Source: Limibacter armeniacum | GTDB lineage: Bacteria; Bacteroidota; Bacteroidia; Cytophagales; Flammeovirgaceae | Assembly: GCF_036880985.1 (NCBI RefSeq) | Contig: NZ_JBAJNO010000009.1 | Span: 868,001-932,000, forward strand | DNA length: 64,000 nt | Reading direction: 5' to 3' | Part shown: in pieces, positions 48,741-58,731 of the stretch | How positions within the stretch are numbered: position 1 is the first letter of the stretch | Layout of the letters: every line of letters begins with the position of its first letter | Notes under the pieces: generated by a model | Databases searched by the model: none | What the model was told of the DNA's origin: nothing | The model's input: only the letters and a program-made list of their open reading frames with translations | Program-made: the position numbers and the translations under genes

Positions 48741-49505
48741 TTACTTAGACTCTTGCTCTTCTACTTCCTTGATAATCCAGTCGTAGCCTTTTTCTTCCAG
48801 TTCAAGAGCCAATTCTTTCGTACCAGACTTCACGATACGACCTTTGTAAAGTACGTGAACAAAATCAGGAACGATATAGTCAAGCAGACGCTGATAGTGT
48901 GTCACTACCACAAACGATCTTTCTTTGTCTCTCAGTGAGTTTACACCGTTCGCAACCACTTTAAGGGCATCAATGTCAAGACCTGAGTCAGTCTCATCAA
49001 GGATCGCCAGCTTAGGCTGAAGCATTGCCATGTGGAAGATCTCATTTCTCTTCTTCTCACCACCAGAGAAACCTTCGTTCAATGAACGGTTCATCAGAGA
49101 AGGGTCGATGTTTACAATCTTCATCTTCTCTTTCATTTCCTTCAGGAAAGTTACCGCATCGTAAGGCTCTTCACCTCTAGCTTTTCTTACTTCATTAACA
49201 GCAGTTCTCAGGAAGTTTGTGTTGCTCACACCTGGGATTTCCACTGGGTACTGGAATGCCAGGAACAAGCCATTCTGTGCTCTTTCCTCAGGTGCCATAT
49301 CCAAAAGGTCCTCACCAAGGAAATCAACATCGCCCCCAGTTACTTCGTATTCCTCTCTGCCAGCTAGCACAGAAGCCAGAGTACTTTTACCTGAACCGTT
49401 AGGGCCCATGATTGCGTGTACTTCTCCTGGTTTTACTTCAAGGTTAATACCTCTCAAAATCTCCTTGTCCTCGATAGACGCCTGTAAGTTATTTATCTTA
49501 AGCAT
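48741..49505 (-). CDS. sufC: Fe-S cluster assembly ATPase SufC
   Basis: A 254-residue ABC-type ATPase of usual SufC length. Walker A GPNGSGKST, Q-loop FQYPVEIPGVSN, the SufC-type signature FSGGEKKRNEIFHMAM, Walker B AILDETDSGLDIDAL and the switch VVVTHYQRLL. SufC drives the SufB-SufD scaffold in cytosolic iron-sulfur cluster assembly. First gene of the two-gene transcript; no hairpin separates it from sufD. Confidence 0.98.
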   Translation of the reverse strand: MLKINNLQASIEDKEILRGINLEVKPGEVHAIMGPNGSGKSTLASVLAGREEYEVTGGDVDFLGEDLLDMAPEERAQNGLFLAFQYPVEIPGVSNTNFLRTAVNEVRKARGEEPYDAVTFLKEMKEKMKIVNIDPSLMNRSLNEGFSGGEKKRNEIFHMAMLQPKLAILDETDSGLDIDALKVVANGVNSLRDKERSFVVVTHYQRLLDYIVPDFVHVLYKGRIVKSGTKELALELEEKGYDWIIKEVEEQESK

Positions 49506-50073
49506 TCTGTATGTGAAAGTTTTATTATTTCTAATAAGAATGGTGGTAATTCTAGAAACTAACCTCTAAGAATCTTACCATAAACTATTCGAATAACCCA
49601 CAAACACAGTGGGTTGTTTTTCGACCCGCAAATTTATTTAGATTTTTTTCAAATAGAAAGAAGATTAAAGGATTGTTCTCGCTTTCTGCCTGTAAGGGTA
49701 CGATAGCCTAGGTACAGTTTGCATTTATTCACGACTATACAGCCTTTCATGTCTACTATAGAACAAAATTCACATGACGATACTCTCAATAAATTGTATA
49801 AAAATAAGTTCAACCGTTAGCAAATTGGCACAGTATTGTATTTTTCAATAAGGAAAGAGTATTTTGCTATCTTTAATACAGAATTTTCTTAGAACAAAAC
49901 CAATTATCAACTCATGTAAAACAACCTTCACCCTTACCTAAACAAAACACAGGGACACTAGTAACCTATTCGTGTCTCGCAAATGAAAAGTCGCCTTGAA
50001 TACTATAAAAAACTGTATTTCGTATAAGAAATAGAGTCCCTTAATAAGCTAAAAAGATATAATCTATATAGAA
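49506..50073. other. Non-coding gap
   Basis: About 570 bp between the divergent sufC and the LRR protein gene. No ORF, hairpin with T-run, IscR-like palindrome or tRNA was recognised. Confidence 0.5.
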
Positions 50074-51168
50074 ATGAGAACAAAAGGTACATTCTTACTA
50101 CTGATAGCACTATTGTGCTCTCAACAACTTCTTGCACAGGAAACGATAAGCATGGACTGGTGGAACGGACTTTCTTCGCAATGGAAAGAATGTTTCAAAA
50201 ACCAACTGATGTGGCAGGAAGGTGACATGACTGAAGCTGGTCTTGACTCTATACAAACACTTACAGCCATCAATTGCGCTGGCATTGATGATTTTGGAGA
50301 CGAGCGATTTATCAACTCGCTAGAGCCGCTACGCCCTCTTTCCAATCTTGAAGAAATTGACTGTTCTTACACTTATGTAAAAGACTTGGAGCCAATTGCA
50401 GGTCATTCAATAAAAAAACTAGTGCTTTCATATAGCAAAGTGAAAGACCTGACCCCTCTTGTCCAATCTCCAACATTGAAAGAACTATACCTGTCAGGAA
50501 CAAGTATCAATTCTTTGGCACCGATTAAGTCTCTTAGTGATTTGACTTTGATTGACCTATTTGAAAACACAGCATTTACTGATTGGGAATCAATTAATCA
50601 TTTCTCCAAACTGGAAGTCTTATCGCTGGAAAACACTAAAATTGAATCTCTGGAAGCTTTCTCAAAACTAAAAAAGCTGAAGGTTCTAAAGTTTTCATTC
50701 ACTAAGGTAGCAGACCTGAGCCCAATCAAGAAGCTAAAATCTATGGAACAGCTTCATATTCAGAAAACTGCTGTAACAGACCTTTCTCCAATTAGAAAGA
50801 TGAAGTACCTTCAGTATTTAAATATCAGTGAGAATAAAATTGAAGATCTTTCTTCTTTGGCTAAACTCAATGCACTGACTACACTTTATCTTTCAAATAC
50901 TGGAATTGAAAACCTTGGGCCACTCCAAGGAAAGGAACAACTTTATGAACTGACATTCTCAGGCACTCCTGTTGAAGACATTTCAGCTTTAAAGAATCTT
51001 CCAAAGCTTAGTATTCTGATTTTCACAGAGTCTAAAGTAAAATCACTGAAACCAATTGAGCAGCTTCCTTCCCTGACTGTTTTGTATTTCCGTGATTCAA
51101 ACATCGATAAACAAGAAATCAAATCGTATCAGGACAGCCATCCTGATATCGAAACTGATTTTTTCTAG
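50074..51168 (+). CDS. Secreted leucine-rich-repeat protein (internalin-like repeats)
   Basis: A 364-residue protein with a signal peptide (MRTKGTFLLLIALLCSQQLLAQ). After a cap region (QWKECFKNQLMWQEGDM) about 11 repeats of 21-22 residues follow the SDS22/internalin pattern L..L..L.L..T.I.DLSPI..L (for example SPIKKLKSMEQLHIQKTAVTD, SPIRKMKYLQYLNISENKI). There is no sorting domain or lipobox, so a periplasmic location is likely. Such LRR modules bind proteins; the ligand is unknown. It is followed by a terminator, then purB. Confidence 0.9.
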   Translation: MRTKGTFLLLIALLCSQQLLAQETISMDWWNGLSSQWKECFKNQLMWQEGDMTEAGLDSIQTLTAINCAGIDDFGDERFINSLEPLRPLSNLEEIDCSYTYVKDLEPIAGHSIKKLVLSYSKVKDLTPLVQSPTLKELYLSGTSINSLAPIKSLSDLTLIDLFENTAFTDWESINHFSKLEVLSLENTKIESLEAFSKLKKLKVLKFSFTKVADLSPIKKLKSMEQLHIQKTAVTDLSPIRKMKYLQYLNISENKIEDLSSLAKLNALTTLYLSNTGIENLGPLQGKEQLYELTFSGTPVEDISALKNLPKLSILIFTESKVKSLKPIEQLPSLTVLYFRDSNIDKQEIKSYQDSHPDIETDFF

Positions 51169-51221
51169 ACCAGTTGGAAGGAAAAAATCACCCATTTACA
51201 ACATCCATTAATCAAAAGTTA

Positions 51222-51229
51222 TATTTTTG
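51222..51229 (+). promoter_or_regulatory. Candidate -7 box of the purB promoter
   Basis: TATTTTTG (TAnnTTTG type) in ATATTTTTGC. If used, transcription would begin near 51236, just before the hairpin at 51241-51270 and 65 bp before the purB start. Confidence 0.35.
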
Positions 51230-51240
51230 CAGCAAAATAG

Positions 51241-51270
51241 GGTCTGACACAAGACGTCAGACCTTTTTTT
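51241..51270 (+). terminator. Terminator between the LRR gene and purB
   Basis: Perfect arms GGTCTGAC / GTCAGACC with a 7-nt loop and a TTTTTTT tail. Most likely ends the LRR transcript; it also stands in the putative purB leader. Confidence 0.85.
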
Positions 51271-51301
51271 CATTTCTGCAAATCAAAAAAACTTTCGGGA
51301 A

Positions 51302-52645
51302 ATGTTGTTGAATGAACTGACAGCCGTATCGCCCATTGATGGCCGATACAGAAGCAAAACCGCCAAACTGGCTGAATACTACTCTGAATATGCTCTGATC
51401 CGCTACAGGGTTTGGGTAGAAGTTGAATACTTTATTGCATTGTGTGAGCTGCCGCTTCCACAATTGGAAGGATTTGACAAATCTCTCTACTTGAAACTGA
51501 AGGACATTTACGAAAACTTTACTGAAGCTGACGCTCAGAAAGTGAAGGAATTTGAAAAAGTAACCAACCACGATGTAAAATCTGTGGAATACTTTATCAA
51601 AGAAAAATTTGATGAGTTGGGTATCGGACAGTACAAAGAATTCATTCACTTCGGTCTGACTTCTCAGGACATCAATAACACTTCTATCCCTCTTTCATTG
51701 AAAAACGGTAACGTGATGACCGTATTCCCAATGATTGAAGAAGTAATCAACAAACTGAATGCGCTTGCTGAAGAATGGAAAAACATTCCAATGCTGGCAC
51801 TGACTCACGGACAACCTGCCTCTCCTACTCGCCTTGGCAAAGAAATCAAAGTATTTGTTTACCGCTTGCAAGAGCAATTCAAGCAATTGAAAGAAGTTCC
51901 TTACGCGGCTAAGTTCGGCGGTGCTACAGGTAACTTCAACGCTCACAAAGTAGCATACCCTGAGCAAGACTGGAGAGCATTCGGTAACCATTTTGTGGAA
52001 GGTATCCTGAACCTAAAACGTTCACAATATACTACACAGATTGAGAACTACGACAACCTTGCTGCCATGTTTGATGCATACAAGCGCATCAATACAATCC
52101 TGATCGATATGTCAAGAGATATTTGGCAGTATGTATCTATGAAATATTTCAAGCAGAAGATCAACAAGAACGAAGTTGGTTCATCTGCCATGCCACACAA
52201 AGTCAATCCAATTGATTTTGAGAATGCAGAAGGGAACTTGGGTATTGCCAACGCGATCTTTGAGCACCTATCAGCTAAACTGCCTATTTCAAGGCTTCAG
52301 AGAGACCTTACAGACTCTACTGTACTAAGAAACGTAGGCGTACCTGTAGGCCACACAGTGATTGCCCTTCAGTCACTTATGAAAGGCTTGAATAAGCTTC
52401 AACTGGACGAGTCACAAGTAAGACAAGACCTGGAAGATAACTGGGCAGTAACTGCTGAAGCTATTCAGACGGTACTTAGAAGAGAAAACTATCCTAAGCC
52501 TTATGAAGCACTGAAAGCGCTTACTCGTACAAACGAAGCAATCACAGAGCAGTCTATTAAAGCTTTTATTGAGACGCTTGATGTTTCGGAAGAAATAAAA
52601 GAAGAATTGCGTCAGATTACTCCTTACAACTACACAGGTATCTGA
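51302..52645 (+). CDS. purB: Adenylosuccinate lyase
   Basis: A 447-residue member of the fumarase/aspartase superfamily. It cleaves SAICAR and adenylosuccinate in purine synthesis. Signature GSSAMPHKVNPIDFENAEGN is present with the flexible catalytic Ser loop; other conserved parts are AVSPIDGRY, HFGLTSQDINNTS, LTHGQPASPTRLGKE and KFGGATGN. Length and layout match the E. coli-type PurB. Monocistronic with its own terminator. Confidence 0.98.
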   Translation: MLLNELTAVSPIDGRYRSKTAKLAEYYSEYALIRYRVWVEVEYFIALCELPLPQLEGFDKSLYLKLKDIYENFTEADAQKVKEFEKVTNHDVKSVEYFIKEKFDELGIGQYKEFIHFGLTSQDINNTSIPLSLKNGNVMTVFPMIEEVINKLNALAEEWKNIPMLALTHGQPASPTRLGKEIKVFVYRLQEQFKQLKEVPYAAKFGGATGNFNAHKVAYPEQDWRAFGNHFVEGILNLKRSQYTTQIENYDNLAAMFDAYKRINTILIDMSRDIWQYVSMKYFKQKINKNEVGSSAMPHKVNPIDFENAEGNLGIANAIFEHLSAKLPISRLQRDLTDSTVLRNVGVPVGHTVIALQSLMKGLNKLQLDESQVRQDLEDNWAVTAEAIQTVLRRENYPKPYEALKALTRTNEAITEQSIKAFIETLDVSEEIKEELRQITPYNYTGI

Positions 52646-52667
52646 TTCAAATTCTGACCTTAAAACC

Positions 52668-52700
52668 AAAAGCCGACAGTTTAATACTGTCGGCTTTTTT
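52668..52700 (+). terminator. purB terminator
   Basis: Perfect arms AAAAGCCGACAGT / ACTGTCGGCTTTT with a 5-nt loop, then a T-run. Confidence 0.9.
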
Positions 52701-52828
52701 TGTTTTCACATTTATGCTTTCAATTAAAAATCCCTCAAATCAGTTTTATGTCTGATAAGAGGGATTCTATATACTTTGTTAATTGCTTATAAATAAGCAA
52801 TCACCAGTAGATTGCAGGAAAGTAGAAA

Positions 52829-53200
52829 TTAGCTTTCCAATAGCTTAAACATAAAGTAAAGTGTTTGCTGTCTTGGTGTACTGATTCCTTTGTCTACGTC
52901 CTCATACATCTTCTTCCATTGTGTCGTATTCATACTAAGAATCTTCGCAATGTCTTTTACAGGATCCAGAGAGTTTTTCTCACACTGTGTGTCTACCCAG
53001 TTTTTATCTACTACGCTGTAGTCAACAGCAAAGATCCACTTAGAAGCAATCATATCATTGATTGCTTTAATTTTAGTTTTCATTGCTGACTTTTCGTCAT
53101 TCGACATGAGTGCCATGGCCTTTGATAAAGCATCCTTGTGTTCTTCAAGTTGCTCTACACTCATTCCTTTTAATGTTTCTTTTAATTCCTCTTGTACCAT
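52829..53200 (-). CDS. Small hypothetical cytoplasmic protein
   Basis: About 123 residues from Met at 53200 (MVQEELKETLKGMSVEQLEEH); the frame extends to 53308 but the upstream part (FIQIFIYTSNCFLLNQL) is AT-rich and looks untranslated. The N-terminal half is a charged helical segment (coiled-coil-like, KDALSKAMALMSNDEKSAMKTKIKAIN); the C-terminal half (WIFAVDYSVVDKNWVDTQCEKNS, ILSMNTTQWKKMYEDVDKG, TPRQQTLYFMFKLL) could be a small helical domain. Not recognised. It stands alone between purB and a large empty gap. Confidence 0.7.
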   Translation of the reverse strand: MVQEELKETLKGMSVEQLEEHKDALSKAMALMSNDEKSAMKTKIKAINDMIASKWIFAVDYSVVDKNWVDTQCEKNSLDPVKDIAKILSMNTTQWKKMYEDVDKGISTPRQQTLYFMFKLLES

Positions 53201-54032
53201 TTTAGCTAATTGGTTTAATAGAAAACAATTTGATGTATAAATGAAAATTTGAATGAAGTGCGATAATAACAATATTCTATGTGTTATCCGCAATCCCTTC
53301 ATATACAATTTATCTATATTTTTTTAAATGCAATTATATCAGCGACTTTTTTTTATTAAAATGAAATTCACTAGCCAGTACTGAGCACACTTTTAGTGAA
53401 ACTAATTATCCTCTAGTGGATTACATTTCTTATTCCATCTTATACATGTATCAAGCTCGTCCTCTAGTCATTTTGAATTAATGATTTCACAATTACACAA
53501 CACCAAACACACTACTTTAATGTGGGTGAAATGTTATTCACTTATCCCATAAGACCATTAACAATTCAAGAATGACAATAAATTCTCAAAGAAATAGAAC
53601 GGATTATGTCAATATTTTCTAAAAATTATTTAAAAAACTAAATTAAGTGACACAAGACATCTCACTTTGTAAAATCTCAAAAAATAATCTACATAACATT
53701 TCACATACGACTAACACTTCTACACACAACAAAACCACCTACTATTCAACAAGTTATATGAAATAACAAATCCCATACATCAAAATAAAAAACAGCAACG
53801 CCAGCAATCTTTCAAAGCTTCTATCTTCCTTGTGACGACAAGGCCTATACATTTGAAGTCTCAACATTGCTTTAATGGTCCCTATATCTCAAGTGAATGA
53901 CCTTTTCTATTATTGGGTACTTTTCAAAACACAGTACCTATCGCTAATTATCAAACTAACAAGACACAAAAAAGTCACTGCCTTTCTAAAAAGACAGTGA
54001 CCTTTTTGAGGATATTTAAAAACTCTATACAG
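53201..54032. other. Large AT-rich non-coding gap with a terminator
   Basis: About 830 bp with no credible ORF. The hairpin at 53970-54007 ends the hydrolase gene. The rest is an AT-rich plain sequence with a high density of stop codons in all frames. Confidence 0.55.
53970..54007 (-). terminator. Terminator of the hydrolase gene
   Basis: Arms GTCACTGCCTT / AAGACAGTGAC (one mismatch) with a 6-nt loop, A-rich on the left, giving a T-run on the minus strand. Confidence 0.82.
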
Positions 54033-55241
54033 TTAATAATTTGCTTCTTCTAAACCTTGTAACCAATATACAGCACTGATTAGCATAAATTTCCCTCCAG
54101 TAGCATGAGAATCACCCTCCGTTACCTCAAAGCTTACATCCGTTGCTCCATTTGCCTGCATCTTCAAAACTGTCTGTTCTGAGTTTTCCCAAGGTAAGAT
54201 CTCATCTGCTTTACAATGGTATATTTTTAAAGGTGCCTTAGGGGCCCAATCGTCAATACTATTATCTTGTAAAGCAGTAACAAATTCCGACTCTGCTCCC
54301 ACAGCCAACTCAGTAAGAAATGATTCTGTAAATAACTCATTGACTACTTTTGGTAAAGCTGCATTCACATCAGACTGCCCACTAGTACCATTCAACAGTG
54401 TAGAGATCTGCGCATCGTAAGGTGTATTAAAGTATTGGCTCGTATTATTTCCTCCCCAAAGAGTTTCATTATATGACTGTACCACAAATGCCAAATAAGC
54501 AGGAGAAGAATACGTTTCTTCCTGCAATACATCTTGCATAACTCCTTTAATATTAAAACCTCCGGCACCTGCTGCTACCCTAGCGATCTCAATATCAAAA
54601 TCTTCAGGATGTGTTTCAATCCATTTCATTGTAGCAACTGTCGAATATCCACCTTGAGAGTAACCTGTGATATATAGCTGTTTTGTATAATTCACTTCCA
54701 ATTCTCTCATCATCTCTTCTACAGCCATCATCATATCTGTAGAAGCTTTTGCTGTATATTCGTAATTGTAATATGGATGCAGAATATCTTTTGAGGTTCC
54801 GAATCCGATCAAATCTGGTGCCATAGCGATATAGCCCATTGTACCTAGAATAGCATAAGCTGAAAGTGGATTTTTACTTGGAGCATCTGCATTATTAAAA
54901 ATTGTACCTCTGTGTACAAAAGCCAATGGAACTTCATCATCTGTTTCAGGTACTGTTACCAGTCCAGATGCTGTAATTTCTTTTCCTTTATAAGTGGTTT
55001 TATAATTTACCACATATACTTTCACAGAGTATTTAGCTAAATCGACAAACTCACCGTATCCTGCCTGAATAGCAAGCGATTGTGCTAAGGACAAAGATAA
55101 GGCAGTACTTTCTTCGAAGTTTACCAGATATTTATTTTCAACAACTGGTTGTGGATCAGGATCACTTTCACTATCGGAACATGACTGAATAAATGGCATG
55201 AACAATAACAGTACAAGCCAGAAGCGGATTGATGTTTTCAT
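54033..55241 (-). CDS. Secreted alpha/beta-hydrolase lipoprotein (secretory-lipase-like)
   Basis: A 402-residue protein. The signal MKTSIRFWLVLLLFMPFIQSC ends in a lipobox (Cys21) followed by an acidic SDSESDPDPQ linker, so outer-membrane anchoring is likely. An alpha/beta-hydrolase core follows: VPLAFVHRGTIFN, YIAMAPDLIGFGTS, the nucleophile elbow ITGYSQGGYS (Ser near residue 197), the acid in YHCKADEILPWENSEQ and His in EGDSHATGGKF. This order fits secretory lipases or feruloyl-type esterases. No neighbouring operon genes. Substrate (lipid, ester or xenobiotic) is unknown. Confidence 0.87.
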   Translation of the reverse strand: MKTSIRFWLVLLLFMPFIQSCSDSESDPDPQPVVENKYLVNFEESTALSLSLAQSLAIQAGYGEFVDLAKYSVKVYVVNYKTTYKGKEITASGLVTVPETDDEVPLAFVHRGTIFNNADAPSKNPLSAYAILGTMGYIAMAPDLIGFGTSKDILHPYYNYEYTAKASTDMMMAVEEMMRELEVNYTKQLYITGYSQGGYSTVATMKWIETHPEDFDIEIARVAAGAGGFNIKGVMQDVLQEETYSSPAYLAFVVQSYNETLWGGNNTSQYFNTPYDAQISTLLNGTSGQSDVNAALPKVVNELFTESFLTELAVGAESEFVTALQDNSIDDWAPKAPLKIYHCKADEILPWENSEQTVLKMQANGATDVSFEVTEGDSHATGGKFMLISAVYWLQGLEEANY

Positions 55242-55661
55242 AGTTGAATGAAATTACAAGCGATTTTAATTGATTTTACCAGGCAACAACCACTGACAGT
55301 GGTATTTACCATTTTAGAACATAGCTGATTATACTTTATGTATCAGTACCCTTGATACATTTCAATGTTAGAAGCACCATCTTAGACACACTCCTCTCCT
55401 TAAGTTTTAGAGAGGTAAGGTTTAAACGCCATTCTGAATATTCCAGTAAGTAATTTTTAAACAGTGTATATAGAACGGAAAAAATAACCCTTTATGAGAT
55501 TTAAAAAGTATGAAGATTGTATTTATACAATATGTTAGCTGTATGTAAGACTTTATTCAATTGAGCATTATTTTAGTTTGAAAGCAAATGAAAATATTTT
55601 TTTTCATTACATGCTTTACACAAAGACTATGCTTGATTGGACTTCAGAGAGCTGCTTGCTG
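55242..55661. other. Non-coding gap
   Basis: About 420 bp between the stop of recD2 and the hydrolase start. AT-rich; no hairpin with a convincing T-run and no ORF of interest. Confidence 0.5.
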
Positions 55662-58181
55662 TTATTTTGATAGTAAATTCTTCAAGAAAGTTTGTCTTTT
55701 TCTATTATCGATATTCCTGACAGCCAAGGAGAGTGCTTTCCGAGTACCTACAAAAATTGCCATCTTTTTAGCCCTCGTCAAGCCCGTATAAATCAGGTTA
55801 CGGTAAAGCATGGTAAAGTGCTGTGTAACGATTGGAATCACTACTACATCAAACTCACTGCCCTGTGACTTATGAATAGTAATGGCATACGCCAAATCCA
55901 GTTCTATTAGGCTATCTTTCTGATACATCACATGACGGTGTTCATCTCCTTTTCCAAATTCTACCAAAACCGACATATCCTGCGTATCTACGCCAATTAC
56001 TTTTCCGATGTCACCGTTAAACACTTCCAAGTCATAATTGTTCCTTCGCTGAATGACTCTATCACCTTCCCTGAAGATTCTATCACCAATTTGTAATTGC
56101 CTTTTTCCTTCGCTTGGTGGATTGTGAGTGGCCTGAATCTGTATATTCAAGTTCTTGGTACCCAAACTACCTCTTGTCATGGGAGATAGAATTTGAATTT
56201 CCTTATCTGTTCCCAATTTTGAAGGAATTGACTGGTCGTATAAATGCAACATCATATCAGAGGCTGTAAAGCCATAATGTAAAGACGACCATGGGTGGAT
56301 CTTACCCAATAAAGTTTTTAGTGCCGCAGCTTCATGCTTTGAACGGATAAGTGCTTGGATATCTGCCTCGACAAAGTGTTTAGGAATTGTAAAAGTGTAT
56401 GCCCTCGCCCCCAAAGCCTTTATTTCCGAAAGTTCCTTTTCTGAAATTTCTTCAAGGTAATAATCTCGTTCAGCGTCTACTGTTTTATAAGCGCCAGGAG
56501 CTTCTTGTAAGATGGCAGTAGCTCCAGAATCCGCAGTCTCCTTCATCACTTTGCTTACCTTACGTATAAACTTTGTTTGTTCTGCACTAGCTTCCTCAGC
56601 GTCTATAAACAGACAGTCAATTTTATCTTCCCAAACTGTAGGTTGATGTATGGGTGATTCCACTTTGGGTGTCACACCTTTATTGATGGCATGTGCATAC
56701 GAGATAATTAAACTTTCCTGTGCCTGCCTGAACACCTTAGTCAGTGCATAACATGGAACTGTACCACTATCAATAAGGTCTTTCAACACATTCCCTGCTC
56801 CAACTGAAGGTAACTGATCTACATCTCCTATCATTAAGACCTGAGCTTTCGCAGGTATCGCCTTCAACAGTGATGCTGTCAATGAAATATCCAGCATAGA
56901 ACACTCGTCCACTATGATGAAATCTGCATGGAGTGTATTTTCCTCGTCCTTGGTAAATGCGCCTTTTGATGGGTTCCATTCCAGTAAACGATGTATCGTT
57001 TTAGCTTCACGTCCAATCACTTCTCCCATCCTTTGAGCTGCTCTACCTGTTGGAGCTGCCAAAAGCACCTCTTTACCCATTGCCAACAATAACTTGACAA
57101 TCGTCTTCGTAGTTGTAGTCTTGCCACAGCCTGGCCCACCGGTCAAAATTGAAAAAGCCTGTTGTACTACTCCTACAACACTTTCATACTGCTCATCACT
57201 TAAAGGGAATTCCTGTTGTGTATTAAAGCGTTGAAGCCAATTGCGTATTCTATTCTCATCTGCAATGACCTTTCGGCTTACCATTTCCTTTACTTTCACT
57301 CCTACTATTTCCTCATCATAATAAAGTGACTTGGAGTAATAGCACTTGACCTCAGTATCATCAGCGTTATCCAAACGAGTCCGCAATTCATTGTCCTTTT
57401 CAAGTTTGATCAGTAACTCTGCAATCTGAATGGTGAAATCATCTTTGAGCAAGCTATTTACGTTTTCGATAATTTGTTCCAATGTCAGATAGCAATGCCC
57501 CTCTTCACGACTTGCAGCCAATACATGCTTTATAGCAGCGGAAACCCGCTCTACACTATCTTTGGCGAACCCCATACTCAAAGCCACCTTGTCTGCGGAA
57601 AAAAAGCCTATCCCATAAATATCTTTTGACAACCTGTAAGGATTGTCAGAAACAACTTGAATGGCTTCATCCCCATACTGCTGATATATCTTAACCGCAA
57701 ACAAGGTACTGATACCGTACTGCTGCAAGAACATCATTACATCCCTAATCTTGCGGTGTTCCTGCCAAGCTTCTTTTATCTGATCCAGTTTGGCGTGTGC
57801 AATACCACTTACCTCTGTCAGTCGTTCAATCTCACTCTCAAAAATATGAAGTGTATCTTGCCCAAAGTATTTGACGATTTTCTTAGCTGTTTTAGGCCCT
57901 ACCCCAAATATCAAACCTGACCCTAAATACTTTTCCAACGCTGAAGCAGAAGCGGGCTTTCGTTCAAGTTGCTTATGAGCCTTAAACTGCTCACCATATT
58001 TCGGATGGGTAACCCAATCCCCCTCAAATTCCATTGTAGCACCTGCAAAGACCTTTGCCTGATGCACAGTTACAGTTACCTGTTCATTTGGACGCCCTAC
58101 AGGGTTTACCCTCAAAACTGACCAGCCTGTCTCTTCACTATGAAACGTGACACGCTGAATAATACCTACCAACTTCTCCAT
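55662..58181 (-). CDS. recD2: RecD2-type DNA helicase
   Basis: Start Met at 58181 (MEKLVGIIQRVTFHSEETGW, 839 residues) is preferred to 58199, since MEKL begins the conserved N-terminal domain. An N-terminal OB-like region and helix-hairpin-helix motifs (GVGPKTAKKIVKYFG, VSGIAHAKLDQI, YGIGFFSADKVA) precede the SF1B helicase core: Walker A GGPGCGKTTT, LLAAPTGRAAQRM, DECSMLD, GDVDQLPSVGAGNVL, KVFRQAQ, then SPMTRGSLGTKNLN and the motif AITIHKSQGSEF. Between KVFRQAQ and SPMTRG there is a segment of about 80-90 residues more than expected (roughly residues 550-650). Cytosolic repair/replication helicase; monocistronic. Confidence 0.95.
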   Translation of the reverse strand: MEKLVGIIQRVTFHSEETGWSVLRVNPVGRPNEQVTVTVHQAKVFAGATMEFEGDWVTHPKYGEQFKAHKQLERKPASASALEKYLGSGLIFGVGPKTAKKIVKYFGQDTLHIFESEIERLTEVSGIAHAKLDQIKEAWQEHRKIRDVMMFLQQYGISTLFAVKIYQQYGDEAIQVVSDNPYRLSKDIYGIGFFSADKVALSMGFAKDSVERVSAAIKHVLAASREEGHCYLTLEQIIENVNSLLKDDFTIQIAELLIKLEKDNELRTRLDNADDTEVKCYYSKSLYYDEEIVGVKVKEMVSRKVIADENRIRNWLQRFNTQQEFPLSDEQYESVVGVVQQAFSILTGGPGCGKTTTTKTIVKLLLAMGKEVLLAAPTGRAAQRMGEVIGREAKTIHRLLEWNPSKGAFTKDEENTLHADFIIVDECSMLDISLTASLLKAIPAKAQVLMIGDVDQLPSVGAGNVLKDLIDSGTVPCYALTKVFRQAQESLIISYAHAINKGVTPKVESPIHQPTVWEDKIDCLFIDAEEASAEQTKFIRKVSKVMKETADSGATAILQEAPGAYKTVDAERDYYLEEISEKELSEIKALGARAYTFTIPKHFVEADIQALIRSKHEAAALKTLLGKIHPWSSLHYGFTASDMMLHLYDQSIPSKLGTDKEIQILSPMTRGSLGTKNLNIQIQATHNPPSEGKRQLQIGDRIFREGDRVIQRRNNYDLEVFNGDIGKVIGVDTQDMSVLVEFGKGDEHRHVMYQKDSLIELDLAYAITIHKSQGSEFDVVVIPIVTQHFTMLYRNLIYTGLTRAKKMAIFVGTRKALSLAVRNIDNRKRQTFLKNLLSK

Positions 58182-58308
58182 ACTTGGGTCAGATTGCACT
58201 TAAAAAATAATATGGTTCCTTTTCTAAGCTAAAAGGAACTTTTTATTGAACTTTATAAGTAAAAATAATAAAAAAATACAATGCAACTGTCAGGTTACCC
58301 CTTTAAGG

Positions 58309-58731
58309 TTACACCCATTGCTTATCGATTAGCCAAATTCTTGCTTGAATTTCATTATTAAAGAAATTGGTACTAAATGATTGTTGAGAGTCTGAGGTTT
58401 CAAAAATCTGCTCAATGGAAAGCTTAGTCACAAATTCGGAACAGTTTACAATTGCTATTTTTTTCACTCCTCCCTTAACCAACATAGGGAAAATGACCTG
58501 ATCGTGCCACTCCTGAAGATCTACACCAATGATAAATTCGAAGAATGTAGCCAATACATATATGGCTCCTACTTCATGTTGGGTTATTAACTCTGCCAGC
58601 TGAAAAAATGACTCTTTGTAAACTTCATCCGTAAACCCTTTTGTCTCCTCTTTCCAATAGATCTCGACAATACATAGCTTCTTGTTTAGGACTGCTATAA
58701 AATACGGGGTTTCAACCAATCGTACTTTCAT
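58309..58731 (-). CDS. SpoIIAA/STAS-like small protein, paralogue 3
   Basis: A 140-residue protein homologous to those at 2361 and 3097. It shares YWKEETKGFTDEVYKES, GAIYVLATFFEF, LQEWHDQVI, VKGGVKKIAIVNCSEFVTKLSIEQIF and the end NNEIQARIWL. The start is MKVRLVETPYF. No signal peptide. It stands alone upstream of recD2, separated by 110 bp of AT-rich sequence, and far from the other two copies, so the family is dispersed rather than confined to the DUF4132 locus. Confidence 0.72.
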   Translation of the reverse strand: MKVRLVETPYFIAVLNKKLCIVEIYWKEETKGFTDEVYKESFFQLAELITQHEVGAIYVLATFFEFIIGVDLQEWHDQVIFPMLVKGGVKKIAIVNCSEFVTKLSIEQIFETSDSQQSFSTNFFNNEIQARIWLIDKQWV

